Part shown: positions 8,207 to 15,858 of the stretch, piece after piece
Position numbering within the stretch: the stretch's first letter is position 1
Layout of the letters: each line of letters starts with the position of its first letter
Assembly: GCF_900112355.1 (NCBI RefSeq)
Contig: NZ_FOLM01000004.1
Coordinates: forward strand, 124,001 to 188,000
Length of the DNA stretch: 64,000 nt
Source of the DNA: Streptomyces aidingensis
GTDB lineage: Bacteria > Actinomycetota > Actinomycetes > Streptomycetales > Streptomycetaceae
Direction: 5' to 3'
Translations under genes and position numbers: made by a program
The notes under the pieces: generated by a model
What the model saw: only the letters and a program-made list of their open reading frames with translations
Database searches by the model: none
Told to the model about the DNA's origin: nothing

Positions 8207-9043
8207 TCAAGGCTCCCGCAGTTGTCCGAAAACGTCGTCAAGGGGCACGTCGAAGTTGTCCTTGTCCTGGTTCCACCGGGACAGTGTTGAGTTGGCTGCC
8301 TCGGCGAGGTCGGAGGGAAGTCCTGCGGCTTTCAGGGAGTCGGCTACTTCTTGCATTTCCGGGGCCCAGCGCCAGGCGCGGGCGGCGACGCTGGGGAGGT
8401 AGTCGGTGTCGGCGAGGATGGCGGCGGCCATGGTGCGGCCCTCGGCTGTCAGCTCTTCGGTGATGCCGTGTTCCTGGGCGAGGGCGTGGGAGACGGCGGC
8501 CAGGGCGCGGGCGGCTTTCTGATAGCCGGCGAAGGCCATTTTCAGGGCTGAGGCGGAGCCGAGTGGTTTGTCGAGGATCTGTGGTGTGAGGTGGGTGCCG
8601 GTGAAGAGTGCTTCGGCCTGGTGGACGGCGGTTGCCGGGCCGGCGAGGTAGAGGCGGGCGGTCTTCGTGCCGCGTGGGGGCGGGCCGAAGATGGCGCCGT
8701 CCACCGGCACGGCGCCGGAGGATTCGAGGCGGGCGGCGATGCGCTGCATGCGCTGCGGGCTGATCGCGTTGGCGTCGGCATAGATGCCGTGGAAGTCGTG
8801 GGAGGCAACCAGGCCGGCGATGTCTTCGGCTGCCGCGGGTGGGCAGATGGACAGCACGATGTCGCTCTCGGCGAGGGCCGAGGCCAGGTCGGGTGCGGGG
8901 ATCAGTCCGGCGGCTTCGGCGCGGGCCTTCGTGCTTGCGCTGCGGCCCGCGGGAACCCACAGGACGCGGGCGCCGGAGCGGCGTGCCTGCTCTGCGACGG
9001 CCGACCCCATGTCTCCGGGATGGAGAAGCGTCACGGTGGTCAC
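8207..9043 (-). CDS. NAD(P)-binding 6-phosphogluconate-dehydrogenase-like oxidoreductase
   Basis: This 278-residue protein starts MTTVTLLHPGDMGSAVAEQA, the N-terminal Rossmann nucleotide-binding turn of the beta-hydroxyacid dehydrogenase / 6PGDH superfamily. Residues about 190-270 resemble the DUF1932 C-terminal helical domain. The substrate cannot be told from sequence. Its ATG overlaps the stop of the upstream regulator gene (ATGA), so the two are translationally coupled. It may belong to the lanthipeptide island as a tailoring or accessory enzyme, but that is inference from position. Confidence 0.8.
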   Translation of the reverse strand: MTTVTLLHPGDMGSAVAEQARRSGARVLWVPAGRSASTKARAEAAGLIPAPDLASALAESDIVLSICPPAAAEDIAGLVASHDFHGIYADANAISPQRMQRIAARLESSGAVPVDGAIFGPPPRGTKTARLYLAGPATAVHQAEALFTGTHLTPQILDKPLGSASALKMAFAGYQKAARALAAVSHALAQEHGITEELTAEGRTMAAAILADTDYLPSVAARAWRWAPEMQEVADSLKAAGLPSDLAEAANSTLSRWNQDKDNFDVPLDDVFGQLREP

Positions 9044-10404
9044 TGTGCTGAGCCTCCGGGGAGAGAGCGGGCGTGCTGCTCATGGTAGGCGGCGATGCTG
9101 TCGTACATCGCGAGCCCGAGCGGTGTCCGGGCTGCCGGGGTCAGTGCCAGCCGACGGCCGAATTGCTCCAGCCGCCGGCCTACGCTTGCCGTCCTGCGGC
9201 GCGCTTCCATGGCCAGGACGATCTGGAGCTGTTCCGCGGCGCCGTCGATCTCGCGCTGCTGGAGCCGGGCATGGGCGAGGTCCATGCGCGCGAGTGACAG
9301 CTCTCCGAGGCGACGCTGCTCAGGAGGCGCGGCCTCGTAGGTGTCGATGGCTGCCGCTGCTTCGCGTTCGGCCGAGACGCAGGCGTGGTCCGTGCCGATC
9401 CACAGGTGCGTGGTGCTCGCGTAGAGGGACTGCTTGGCGCCGGGGAAGGCCATCATGTTGCCGTGGTCCTCGGGTCCGGCATAGGACTGCCTGTGGCGTT
9501 CAGCGGTCTGGAGGTGGGACAGGGCTTCCTCGTGGCGGCCGAGCCTTGCCAGGGCTCGGGCGGAGATGCTGGCCAGTCGGATGTGGGCGGTTCCTTCTTC
9601 GGGTGTGAACTCCTGACCCGACAGCGCCAGGCGGACCGCGTCCTCGGGGCGCTCGTCCCAGTAGGCGATCAGGGCCTGCATGCCCCGGACCCAGGATCGC
9701 AGGCCGTTGTGCCCGGCGAGTTCGCCGCAGAGAAAGGCGGTCCGGGCCTGTGTGCCGGCAGGGCCGTACTGGCCGAGATCGAAGGAGGCGTTCGCCAGGA
9801 TTCCGCACAGCGTTCCAGCGGCCAGGTAGAGCTCCTTGGTGTACTGCGGAGGCTGCCGTCCCTCCAGCAATTCGAAGGCCCGGTTTCGCAGTTCCCGTAC
9901 TTCCAGGAAGAGGGGCATGACCGGACGGTTCGGGTACGTGTAGATGATGCGCTGGATGTCCACACGCAGTTGCTCCAGCGTGTGCGGGCCCACGTTGGAT
10001 TGCTCGACCCGGGCCGCGAACCGTGCGGATTCATGAGCAGCCATCGAAACTGCGTCCTCCATGCCTGACTGGTAGAAGCCGCTCTGCAGTGCGGTTGCTT
10101 GTCGGCCGGTTTCGCCGGGGCAGGCTTGTTCGCTGCCGTGCTGCGCCGGCTGGAAGAGGTGGCTCACCGGTACCTGGAAGAGGTGTTCCAGGATGCGCTT
10201 GGCGTCGTTGCGCGGTGTGCTCTCAAGCTGGCCCCTCAGCCAGCGGACGAACTGGCGTCGGCCGATGGTGGCCGTGCGCAGGTTCGGCGGCCCCTCTCGC
10301 TGTGCCAGCTCGGCAGCGGCCTCCTCGTAGTGGTGTTTGAAGACGTCGTAGTCCCGCCATCGCCGCTCGTCCACAAGCAGCTGGAAAACGGTCGGCTGCG
10401 CCAT
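9040..10404 (-). CDS. Large HTH regulator with helical-repeat C-terminal region
   Basis: Starting at ATG 10404 (MAQPTVFQLLVDERRWRDYD) the product is about 454 residues. The first 80 residues look like a DNA-binding region of the kind found in Streptomyces XRE-like regulators (WRDYDVFKHHYEEAAAELAQ, RRQFVRWLRGQLESTPRND). The rest is helical and TPR-like (LYLAAGTLCGILANASFDLG, RALARLGRHEEALSHLQTAE). Proteins of this build often sit beside Streptomyces natural-product genes. It is divergent from the operon starting at 10665 and couples with the oxidoreductase downstream. Confidence 0.75.
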   Translation of the reverse strand: MAQPTVFQLLVDERRWRDYDVFKHHYEEAAAELAQREGPPNLRTATIGRRQFVRWLRGQLESTPRNDAKRILEHLFQVPVSHLFQPAQHGSEQACPGETGRQATALQSGFYQSGMEDAVSMAAHESARFAARVEQSNVGPHTLEQLRVDIQRIIYTYPNRPVMPLFLEVRELRNRAFELLEGRQPPQYTKELYLAAGTLCGILANASFDLGQYGPAGTQARTAFLCGELAGHNGLRSWVRGMQALIAYWDERPEDAVRLALSGQEFTPEEGTAHIRLASISARALARLGRHEEALSHLQTAERHRQSYAGPEDHGNMMAFPGAKQSLYASTTHLWIGTDHACVSAEREAAAAIDTYEAAPPEQRRLGELSLARMDLAHARLQQREIDGAAEQLQIVLAMEARRRTASVGRRLEQFGRRLALTPAARTPLGLAMYDSIAAYHEQHARSLPGGSAQ

Positions 10405-10498
10405 GGGAACCCTCCTGGGCTCTCTGTGCTCGACTGCTACCCACGCCGGAGGCGCCAAGACCCATGCTGCTCCCCTGACAGCCACAAACCCACGGACG

Positions 10499-10514
10499 CA
10501 GGAAACATGTCCTG
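10499..10514. promoter_or_regulatory. Palindrome in divergent promoter region
   Basis: The inverted repeat CAGGA-N6-TCCTG lies in the 260-bp gap between the regulator (minus strand) and the operon beginning at 10665 (plus strand). It is a reasonable candidate operator for the regulator, on position and symmetry only. Confidence 0.3.
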
Positions 10515-10664
10515 GGTATGGCGCAGGAAGTCCGGAGAAGTCACTGACACGTCGCTGGTGGCGTCACACCCGTTCCGCGAATTCTGGTAGCTCACCAGCT
10601 GTTCGTGCGCCAACGGACACGTTCCGTGCTCGTTGGCCGGAGGCCACCGGAGGAGCACTTGTCC

Positions 10665-11168
10665 ATGACCGGCAGGACCCTGGTCGGAGCCGCGGCCGGC
10701 ATACGGACTCGCGCTGCTTCTTCGTACCCGGTCCGCGTCGCCCGTGGGGAGCGGCAGACAGCGGTTGCCACGGCGGCCTTCGTGCCGGAGACGGTGCGGT
10801 ACGCCGTGGCGTCGTCGGAGCGGCTGCTCCAGACGCTGACACCTTCCGCGCGGGAGGTCGGCGTCCATACCCGGGCGCTCCAGGACCAGCTCGCCGTACT
10901 GCTTCCGCTCGCCCGGCAGCTCCGTGACTCGGCAACTACGGGGGTGGCCGAACACTGCTGGGCGGAGCTGGTCGAGCTGGCCGTGGCGACCAGGTCGATG
11001 CGCTGTTCCTCGCGTGCCGCCGCGCTGGGCCGGCTTCGGATGCTGACCAGGTGCGTGTGCACACTGTTGGACCGGATCGATGCCGCCAGGGCCGCCGACC
11101 GGTCGCCGGTGTCGGCCCCGCGTCGGCCCTTTCAGCCGGGCCGGGCTGGCGGGGGGGGGACCGGGTGA
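10665..11168 (+). CDS. Hypothetical helical protein
   Basis: The start at ATG 10665 is preceded by GGAGGAG at good spacing; the frame is open further upstream without a better start. The 167-residue product is mostly alpha-helical (AVASSERLLQTLTPSAREVG, HTRALQDQLAVLLPLARQLR) with a Pro/Gly-rich tail. I recognise no family. Its stop overlaps the GTG of the next gene, so it begins a coupled operon leading toward the lanthipeptide genes. Confidence 0.6.
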   Translation: MTGRTLVGAAAGIRTRAASSYPVRVARGERQTAVATAAFVPETVRYAVASSERLLQTLTPSAREVGVHTRALQDQLAVLLPLARQLRDSATTGVAEHCWAELVELAVATRSMRCSSRAAALGRLRMLTRCVCTLLDRIDAARAADRSPVSAPRRPFQPGRAGGGGTG

Positions 11169-11374
11169 CGGCGCTGATGGCCGCGCAGGAGCAGGACGAA
11201 CGGCGGGTGCCCTCGCCGGTGCTGTACGGGCGGGCGTGCCGGTACTGCCATCGGCTGCTGGACGGTTCCAGCCAGGACGCCGGGACGATCACCGACGCAC
11301 GTATCTATGGCCATCCGTACCCGATTCCGGTCCGCGCCTGCGCACCGGGCTGTCCTCCACCCGCCCCGTCCTGA
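11165..11374 (+). CDS. Small hypothetical protein with Cys pairs
   Basis: This 69-residue product starts at a GTG overlapping the previous stop (GTGA). It contains ACRYCHRLLDG and ACAPGCPPP, so two Cys pairs could bind one zinc. I recognise no family. The coupling at both ends supports it being real. Confidence 0.5.
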   Translation: MTALMAAQEQDERRVPSPVLYGRACRYCHRLLDGSSQDAGTITDARIYGHPYPIPVRACAPGCPPPAPS

Positions 11375-11547
11375 TGAGACATGCCCGCCCCAAGACGGCC
11401 GTCAGGGGCACATCCGCGCCGCTGGCGCTGCCCACCGCACCGGTTCCCCAGGCAGCACCCGCTCCTGTGCCCCTGACGGTCACCTTCCTTCTCTCCCTGC
11501 TCGTGACCGCCCCGCCCCGCAAAGGACCAGGAAGTCATGGACGATGA
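11374..11547 (+). CDS. Possible small protein with a hydrophobic segment
   Basis: This 57-codon frame starts at an ATG overlapping the preceding TGA and ends inside the start of the roadblock gene. It has a Pro/Ala-rich first half and the hydrophobic stretch LTVTFLLSLLVTA. The coupling is suggestive, but composition is not strongly protein-like, so it could be spurious. Confidence 0.25.
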   Translation: MRHARPKTAVRGTSAPLALPTAPVPQAAPAPVPLTVTFLLSLLVTAPPRKGPGSHGR

Positions 11548-11971
11548 TGCGATCACCGCGCTCCTGCACGACCGAGTCGGCACGCTGCGCGGTGTGTGGG
11601 GCGTACTGGCGTTCACTGCCGACGGCATGACGTTGGCCTTCGCCGGAATGGGGCCGGACGACGCTCGGGACCTGGCCGCCCTCGGTGCGGCGCTGGGTTC
11701 GGTCTCCGACCGGCTGATCGCCCGCAGCCAGGCCGGCCCGCCCACGACCAGCGTGCTGCTGGCAGAGGACGGCTCGGTGCTGCTCACCCGCGCCGGCGCG
11801 AACTCCTACCTCGCCGCGTTCACCTACCGCGAGTGCGCGGCCGGAGTCATCGGCGAGCAACTCGCCAGGCTCGGCACCGAGCTCGGTCCGCGCCTAGAGG
11901 AACGGATCGGCAGCCACCTGCTGGCCCCGCTGCGCGGCCGGACCCCCAGAAAGCCAGGAGTGCTGCGATGA
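11537..11971 (+). CDS. Roadblock/LC7-domain protein
   Basis: This 144-residue protein has the roadblock/LC7 pattern (VWGVLAFTADGMTLAFAG, SVLLAEDGSVLLTRAGANSY, YLAAFTYRECAAGVIGEQ). In Streptomyces such proteins are found in conservons and near small GTPases (MglB/CvnB type). No GTPase or histidine kinase is next to it here, so its partner is unknown. It overlaps the following gene by four bases. Confidence 0.65.
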   Translation: MDDDAITALLHDRVGTLRGVWGVLAFTADGMTLAFAGMGPDDARDLAALGAALGSVSDRLIARSQAGPPTTSVLLAEDGSVLLTRAGANSYLAAFTYRECAAGVIGEQLARLGTELGPRLEERIGSHLLAPLRGRTPRKPGVLR

Positions 11972-12393
11972 GCGCGCCGCCTTCGCCGGAAGCGTTCGCG
12001 CTGTTCGCCGAGACTCTGACGGCGCACGAGCCGGTGGTCCTGCCCGCCGGCCGGGACTGGGACGCGGTGCGCACCGCCGAACACCATGGCGAGCAGGTGC
12101 TGCGCCTCCTCTACGGCGATGCCTCGGACCCCCGGATCGGCTGCATCGCCGCCGACCGCGACTGCTGGTACTGGTTCATCCGCCCCGGCTACGGCGCCGA
12201 ACCATGGCCGATCTTCGCCCGCCACCTGGGCACGGGCGCCTACCTCACGCTCCCCGTCGCCCACCGACCGTGCGGGGAGCGCGACTTCCGCGGGACGCGC
12301 TGGGTCCGCTCACCGGGTGCCGTCACCCGCCCGTTCACCGACGCCGTCGAGCTGTGCACCGCGCTCGGCGTCCTCGCCGACACCTTGCCCTGA
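11968..12393 (+). CDS. Hypothetical protein
   Basis: This 141-residue protein is coupled to the roadblock gene (ATGA overlap). It is rich in aromatic residues in the middle (CIAADRDCWYWFIRPGYGAE, WPIFARHLGTGAYLTLPVA). There is no signal peptide or membrane segment. I do not recognise the family. Confidence 0.55.
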   Translation: MSAPPSPEAFALFAETLTAHEPVVLPAGRDWDAVRTAEHHGEQVLRLLYGDASDPRIGCIAADRDCWYWFIRPGYGAEPWPIFARHLGTGAYLTLPVAHRPCGERDFRGTRWVRSPGAVTRPFTDAVELCTALGVLADTLP

Positions 12394-12423
12394 CGCCGAA
12401 CGCCGACCGGAGGACACCTCCCC

Positions 12424-13297
12424 ATGCCGCCCAACCGCACCACCGTCACCACGGACACCGCGGCGTTTCCGCCGCAGGCAGCCGCCGGGGATGACATCCG
12501 TGAGGAGCTCCGTCTGCCCTCGGCTCCGCGGATACAGAACGCGCTGCTCGGCGGCCGGGACAACACCGACGAGGACCGCCGCCTGGTCGCTGCCATCACC
12601 ACGGCAGCGCCCTTCGCCTCGCAGGCCGCCCGCCAGGCCCGAGCCTTCGTCGAGACCGCCGTGCGCCACCTCGCCGAACGCGGTATCAGCCAGTTCCTGG
12701 ACATTGGCTGCGGCCTGCCCTCGCCCACCGGCGCCAACACACACGACGTCGCCCAGCAGGTCCTGCCCCGGGCACGGGTGGTCTACGTCGACACCAGTCT
12801 GCAAGCGGTCGTCCACGCCCGTGCCCTGCTGCGCTGCGCCCCGCCCGGTGTTACCGCAGCCTGCCGCGCAGACCTGACCCAGCCAGATCGCCTGCTGGCC
12901 GCCCCGGAGGTCACCGCCATCATCGACCTGAGCAGGCCGGTGGCGGTGCTGCTGGGCAGTGTGCTGCACCTGCTGCCCGACTCCCGGCACGGGCCTGTAC
13001 ATGGCCCGCCTCGACCGCATCAAGAGCGCCCTGCCCGGCGGCTCGGCCATGGCCATCGTGCACCCCACCGCCGACTTCCGTTCCCGCGAGATGTCCGCCA
13101 TGGCACGTGCGTACAGCGGCTCCGGCATCCCCGTCCGGATGCGTGACCACGCCGAAGTCGCGCGTTTCTTCGCCGGCTGGGATCTGCTGCCGCCTGGGCT
13201 GGTACCCACACAACGCTGGCAGCCACCCCCGTTGGACCAAGATCCCGACCAGGACACCGGTGCCGCCTACGCCGGCATCGCGGTCAAGCCGCCGTGA
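12424..13297 (+). pseudogene. S-adenosyl methyltransferase of the PF04672 (DUF574) type, frameshifted
   Basis: An RBS (GGAGGA) precedes ATG 12424. The first part has the family signature (RIQNALLGGRDNTDEDRRLV) and a SAM-binding turn (FLDIGCGLPSP). The frame is lost near 12980: ...VLHLLPD continues one frame over as PGTGLYMARLDRIKSALPGG and ends at 13297. Joined length is about 290 residues, normal for this Streptomyces-rich family of unknown substrate. It is likely inactive unless the break is a sequencing error. Confidence 0.75.
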
Positions 13298-13374
13298 TCG
13301 GACCTGCACCCGCATCCATCGCAGCCAGCTCACCGTCGATCGACCCACCCCGTGCAATCCAGGAGATCAGCTCT

Positions 13375-14313
13375 GTGACCAGTCACGCCTTAGTTCCGGA
13401 CACCTTGACCATGACCACCTTCAACTTCGAACTCAACGGTCGTGGTGACCGCTCCGCACGGATGCGGGCTCACCGGCGCATCCGCGACGCAGGAGTCCAC
13501 CTTCTCTTGCGGCAAGAGATGTTCGACGCCGACGCGAACGCCAAGGAAGGGATGTACGAGGCCGAACAGGAACTCGGCCTGCGCGGCTGGCTCAGCGAAG
13601 GCTCCTACACCGCCGTCTTCGCCGACACCAGCGTGTTCACCGTCCTGCGGGAATGGCCCAGCCCGTCGCCCGTCTTCAAGTGCCAGCCGACTGCAGTCAC
13701 GCTCCAGCTGCACGCCGCCGGCCCCGCCTCGATCCCGCTCACCGCGGTCGCCGCCCACCTCAGCTACGCCTCCCCAACCCTCCGGGCCGTCGAGGCCGAA
13801 CTGCTGACCACATTCCATGACAAGAAGGTCCGGGTCCTGGACGGGCAGAGCGTCCGCAAGTCGGCGATGGTCATCGGTCTGGATGCCAACAGCTATCCCC
13901 ATCGCCTCGCCCCCGGCGAAAGCCCACTGCCGCATCTGGACCAGATCGAGGACGAACCCCACCGCGCCCACCGCAGCCGTCCCGTCCCCGGCAGCAGCCG
14001 GGCCATGGACACCCACCTCCACGACACCTTCCGCACCGCAGGACTGACCGACCTCGCCCAGCACGCCGCCCATCTCGGCGAGTCCGAGGCGGTGCACCCG
14101 TCCATCCCCGCCAGCGACACGCATGGCCCCGCCAACCGCATCGACTGGCTGTGCGCGTCCACCACGCTTCTGCCCGCCCTCCGCGACATCGAAGTTATCG
14201 ACATGCAGAACCTCTCCGACCACAACATGGTCCTCGCCCGCTTCGACCACCAGCGCTTGGCCGAACTGCTTACCGTCGACGCCCAAGGCACCCACCAGGG
14301 GGTAATGGCGTGA
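13375..14313 (+). CDS. Endonuclease/exonuclease/phosphatase-family protein
   Basis: I chose GTG 13375 because GGAG lies just before it; an ATG at 13411 (MTTFNFELNG) is possible. The order of motifs fits the EEP fold: TFNFELNGRGD at the start, LLLRQEMFD with the metal-binding Glu, SAMVIGLDANSYP with D/N, IDWLCAS, and LSDHNMVLARF with the terminal DH. Such proteins cut phosphodiesters in nucleic acids, lipids or small molecules. Its stop overlaps the methyltransferase GTG, which ties it to the lanthipeptide operon; a role there is not known to me. Confidence 0.75.
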   Translation: MTSHALVPDTLTMTTFNFELNGRGDRSARMRAHRRIRDAGVHLLLRQEMFDADANAKEGMYEAEQELGLRGWLSEGSYTAVFADTSVFTVLREWPSPSPVFKCQPTAVTLQLHAAGPASIPLTAVAAHLSYASPTLRAVEAELLTTFHDKKVRVLDGQSVRKSAMVIGLDANSYPHRLAPGESPLPHLDQIEDEPHRAHRSRPVPGSSRAMDTHLHDTFRTAGLTDLAQHAAHLGESEAVHPSIPASDTHGPANRIDWLCASTTLLPALRDIEVIDMQNLSDHNMVLARFDHQRLAELLTVDAQGTHQGVMA

Positions 14314-15569
14314 CTACACTCCGGTCGATGAATCTGAACAATTCCCCCGAAGAGTCCATGGAAGAGCTGCGCGAGGCCCTGGTCGGCGAGTTGCGCAAGC
14401 TGAACGCGGTGCGCAGCGAGGCGGTCGCGGCGGCCCTCCGGCGGGTGCCCCGGCACCTGTTCGTGCCGGAGGGCGTCACCCCTGAGCAGGCGTACGCGGC
14501 CGAGCGGGCAGAGGTCACCAAGCGAGACGAGCACGGCGTCGCCGTCAGCTCCGTCTCGGCCGCCCGCGTGCAGGCGATGATGCTGGAACAGGCCGATATC
14601 CGCCCGGGCATGCGAGTGCTGGAGATTGGTTCCGGAGGGTACAACGCCGCGCTGATCGCCGAGATGGTCGGCCCCGAGGGCGAAGTCACCACCATCGACA
14701 TCGACCCGGATGTGACCGACCGCGCCCGCCGCCTGCTGGACCGGGCCGGGTACGAGCGGGTGCACGTGGTGTGCACCGACGGCGAGGCCGGCGAGGCGAA
14801 GCACGCCCCCTACGACCGGATCATCGTCACCGTCGGGGCCTGGGACATCCCGCCGGCCTGGACCGGGCAACTCGCCGACGGCGGCCGGATCGTCGTCCCG
14901 CTGCGGGTGCGCGGCCTGACCCGGTCGGTTTCCTTCCAGGCACAGGGAGAGGTGCTGGTCAGCACCGGATACGAGCTGTGCGGCTTCGTCCCCATGCAGG
15001 GCTCGGGCGAGATGCGGGTGCAGGTCGCCGTCCTGCACGACGAGAAGGGTGCCGAGGTCGGGCTGCGGCTGGACGACGAGCAGGAGGCCGAGGTCGAGCA
15101 GCTCCGGGAGGCTCTGAAGCGGCCTCGGGCACAGGCGTGGTCGGGGGTGACCATCGGCGGTTCGGTGCCCTTCGACGACCTGGACCTGTGGCTGGCCACC
15201 GAGGTCACCGACTACGCACTGCTGGCCGCCACCCCCGCGGCACGGGACCGCGGGCTGGTCGCCTCCGCCTCCCCGCTGGGCACCTCCACCCTTCTCTACG
15301 GCGACTCCTTCGCCTACCGGGCAGGACGGCCGGTCCCCGGTAAGGAAGACCTGTACGAGTTCGGCGCCTACGGCCACGGCCCGAACGCGGAGAAGGCCGC
15401 CCAGCGGCTGGTCGAGAAGATCCAGGCATGGGACCGCGAGCACCGCGACGACCGGCCCACCTTCTACGCGCACCCGGCGGACACCCCCATCGCCCAGCTC
15501 CCCCACGGGCTGGTCGTCATCAAGAAGCACCGCCGCATCACGATCTCCTGGCCCGCTCACAACAACTGA
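14310..15569 (+). CDS. FxLD-system methyltransferase (PCMT-like)
   Basis: This 419-residue protein starts at GTG 14310, overlapping the previous stop. It has an N-terminal extension with a protein-isoaspartate-methyltransferase-like segment (VRSEAVAAALRRVPRHLFVP), then a SAM-binding core (RVLEIGSGGYNAALIAEMVG, TTIDIDPDVTDRARRLLDRA). The C-terminal 200 residues match the special domain of the methyltransferase, FxLD system family. Related enzymes in class I lanthipeptide pathways methylate an Asp of the peptide, which can lead through a succinimide to isoaspartate. The precursor follows 51 bases downstream. Confidence 0.88.
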   Translation: MTTLRSMNLNNSPEESMEELREALVGELRKLNAVRSEAVAAALRRVPRHLFVPEGVTPEQAYAAERAEVTKRDEHGVAVSSVSAARVQAMMLEQADIRPGMRVLEIGSGGYNAALIAEMVGPEGEVTTIDIDPDVTDRARRLLDRAGYERVHVVCTDGEAGEAKHAPYDRIIVTVGAWDIPPAWTGQLADGGRIVVPLRVRGLTRSVSFQAQGEVLVSTGYELCGFVPMQGSGEMRVQVAVLHDEKGAEVGLRLDDEQEAEVEQLREALKRPRAQAWSGVTIGGSVPFDDLDLWLATEVTDYALLAATPAARDRGLVASASPLGTSTLLYGDSFAYRAGRPVPGKEDLYEFGAYGHGPNAEKAAQRLVEKIQAWDREHRDDRPTFYAHPADTPIAQLPHGLVVIKKHRRITISWPAHNN

Positions 15570-15620
15570 GCCGGGCCAGGGCTGCCAAGGCACATCCACC
15601 ACCGACATCCGGGAGGCACG

Positions 15621-15788
15621 ATGGCAGCAGCACGGGGGAACACCGGCGCAGCCGAGGAAGACTTCGAACTCGACATCGCCTTCGTCGAGAAGGCACCGGT
15701 CATTCCCGCCCTGCTCAACGACACCGACGACAACTGCACCTCAACCTGCCAGAGCGCGTGCAGCAACAGCACCTGCATCGGCGGCTGA
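15621..15788 (+). CDS. FxLD-family class I lanthipeptide precursor
   Basis: This is a 55-residue peptide with GGGAGG before the ATG. The leader contains the family motif FELDI (residues 15-19, the F-x-L-D box that binds the dehydratase). The C-terminal core, roughly residues 33-55, is rich in Ser, Thr and four Cys (NCTSTCQSACSNSTCIGG). Dehydrated Ser/Thr would pair with Cys 39, 43, 47 and 52 to form lanthionine rings. The run DTDDN just before the core holds Asp residues that the methyltransferase could modify. Exact cleavage site and ring pattern cannot be read from sequence. Confidence 0.92.
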   Translation: MAAARGNTGAAEEDFELDIAFVEKAPVIPALLNDTDDNCTSTCQSACSNSTCIGG

Positions 15789-15858
15789 ACCATGCTGTGG
15801 GGTCCGGCGCCGGAGGAACCCGGCGCCGGACCCCACACCCGAGTCGGAGGTGGGTCAG

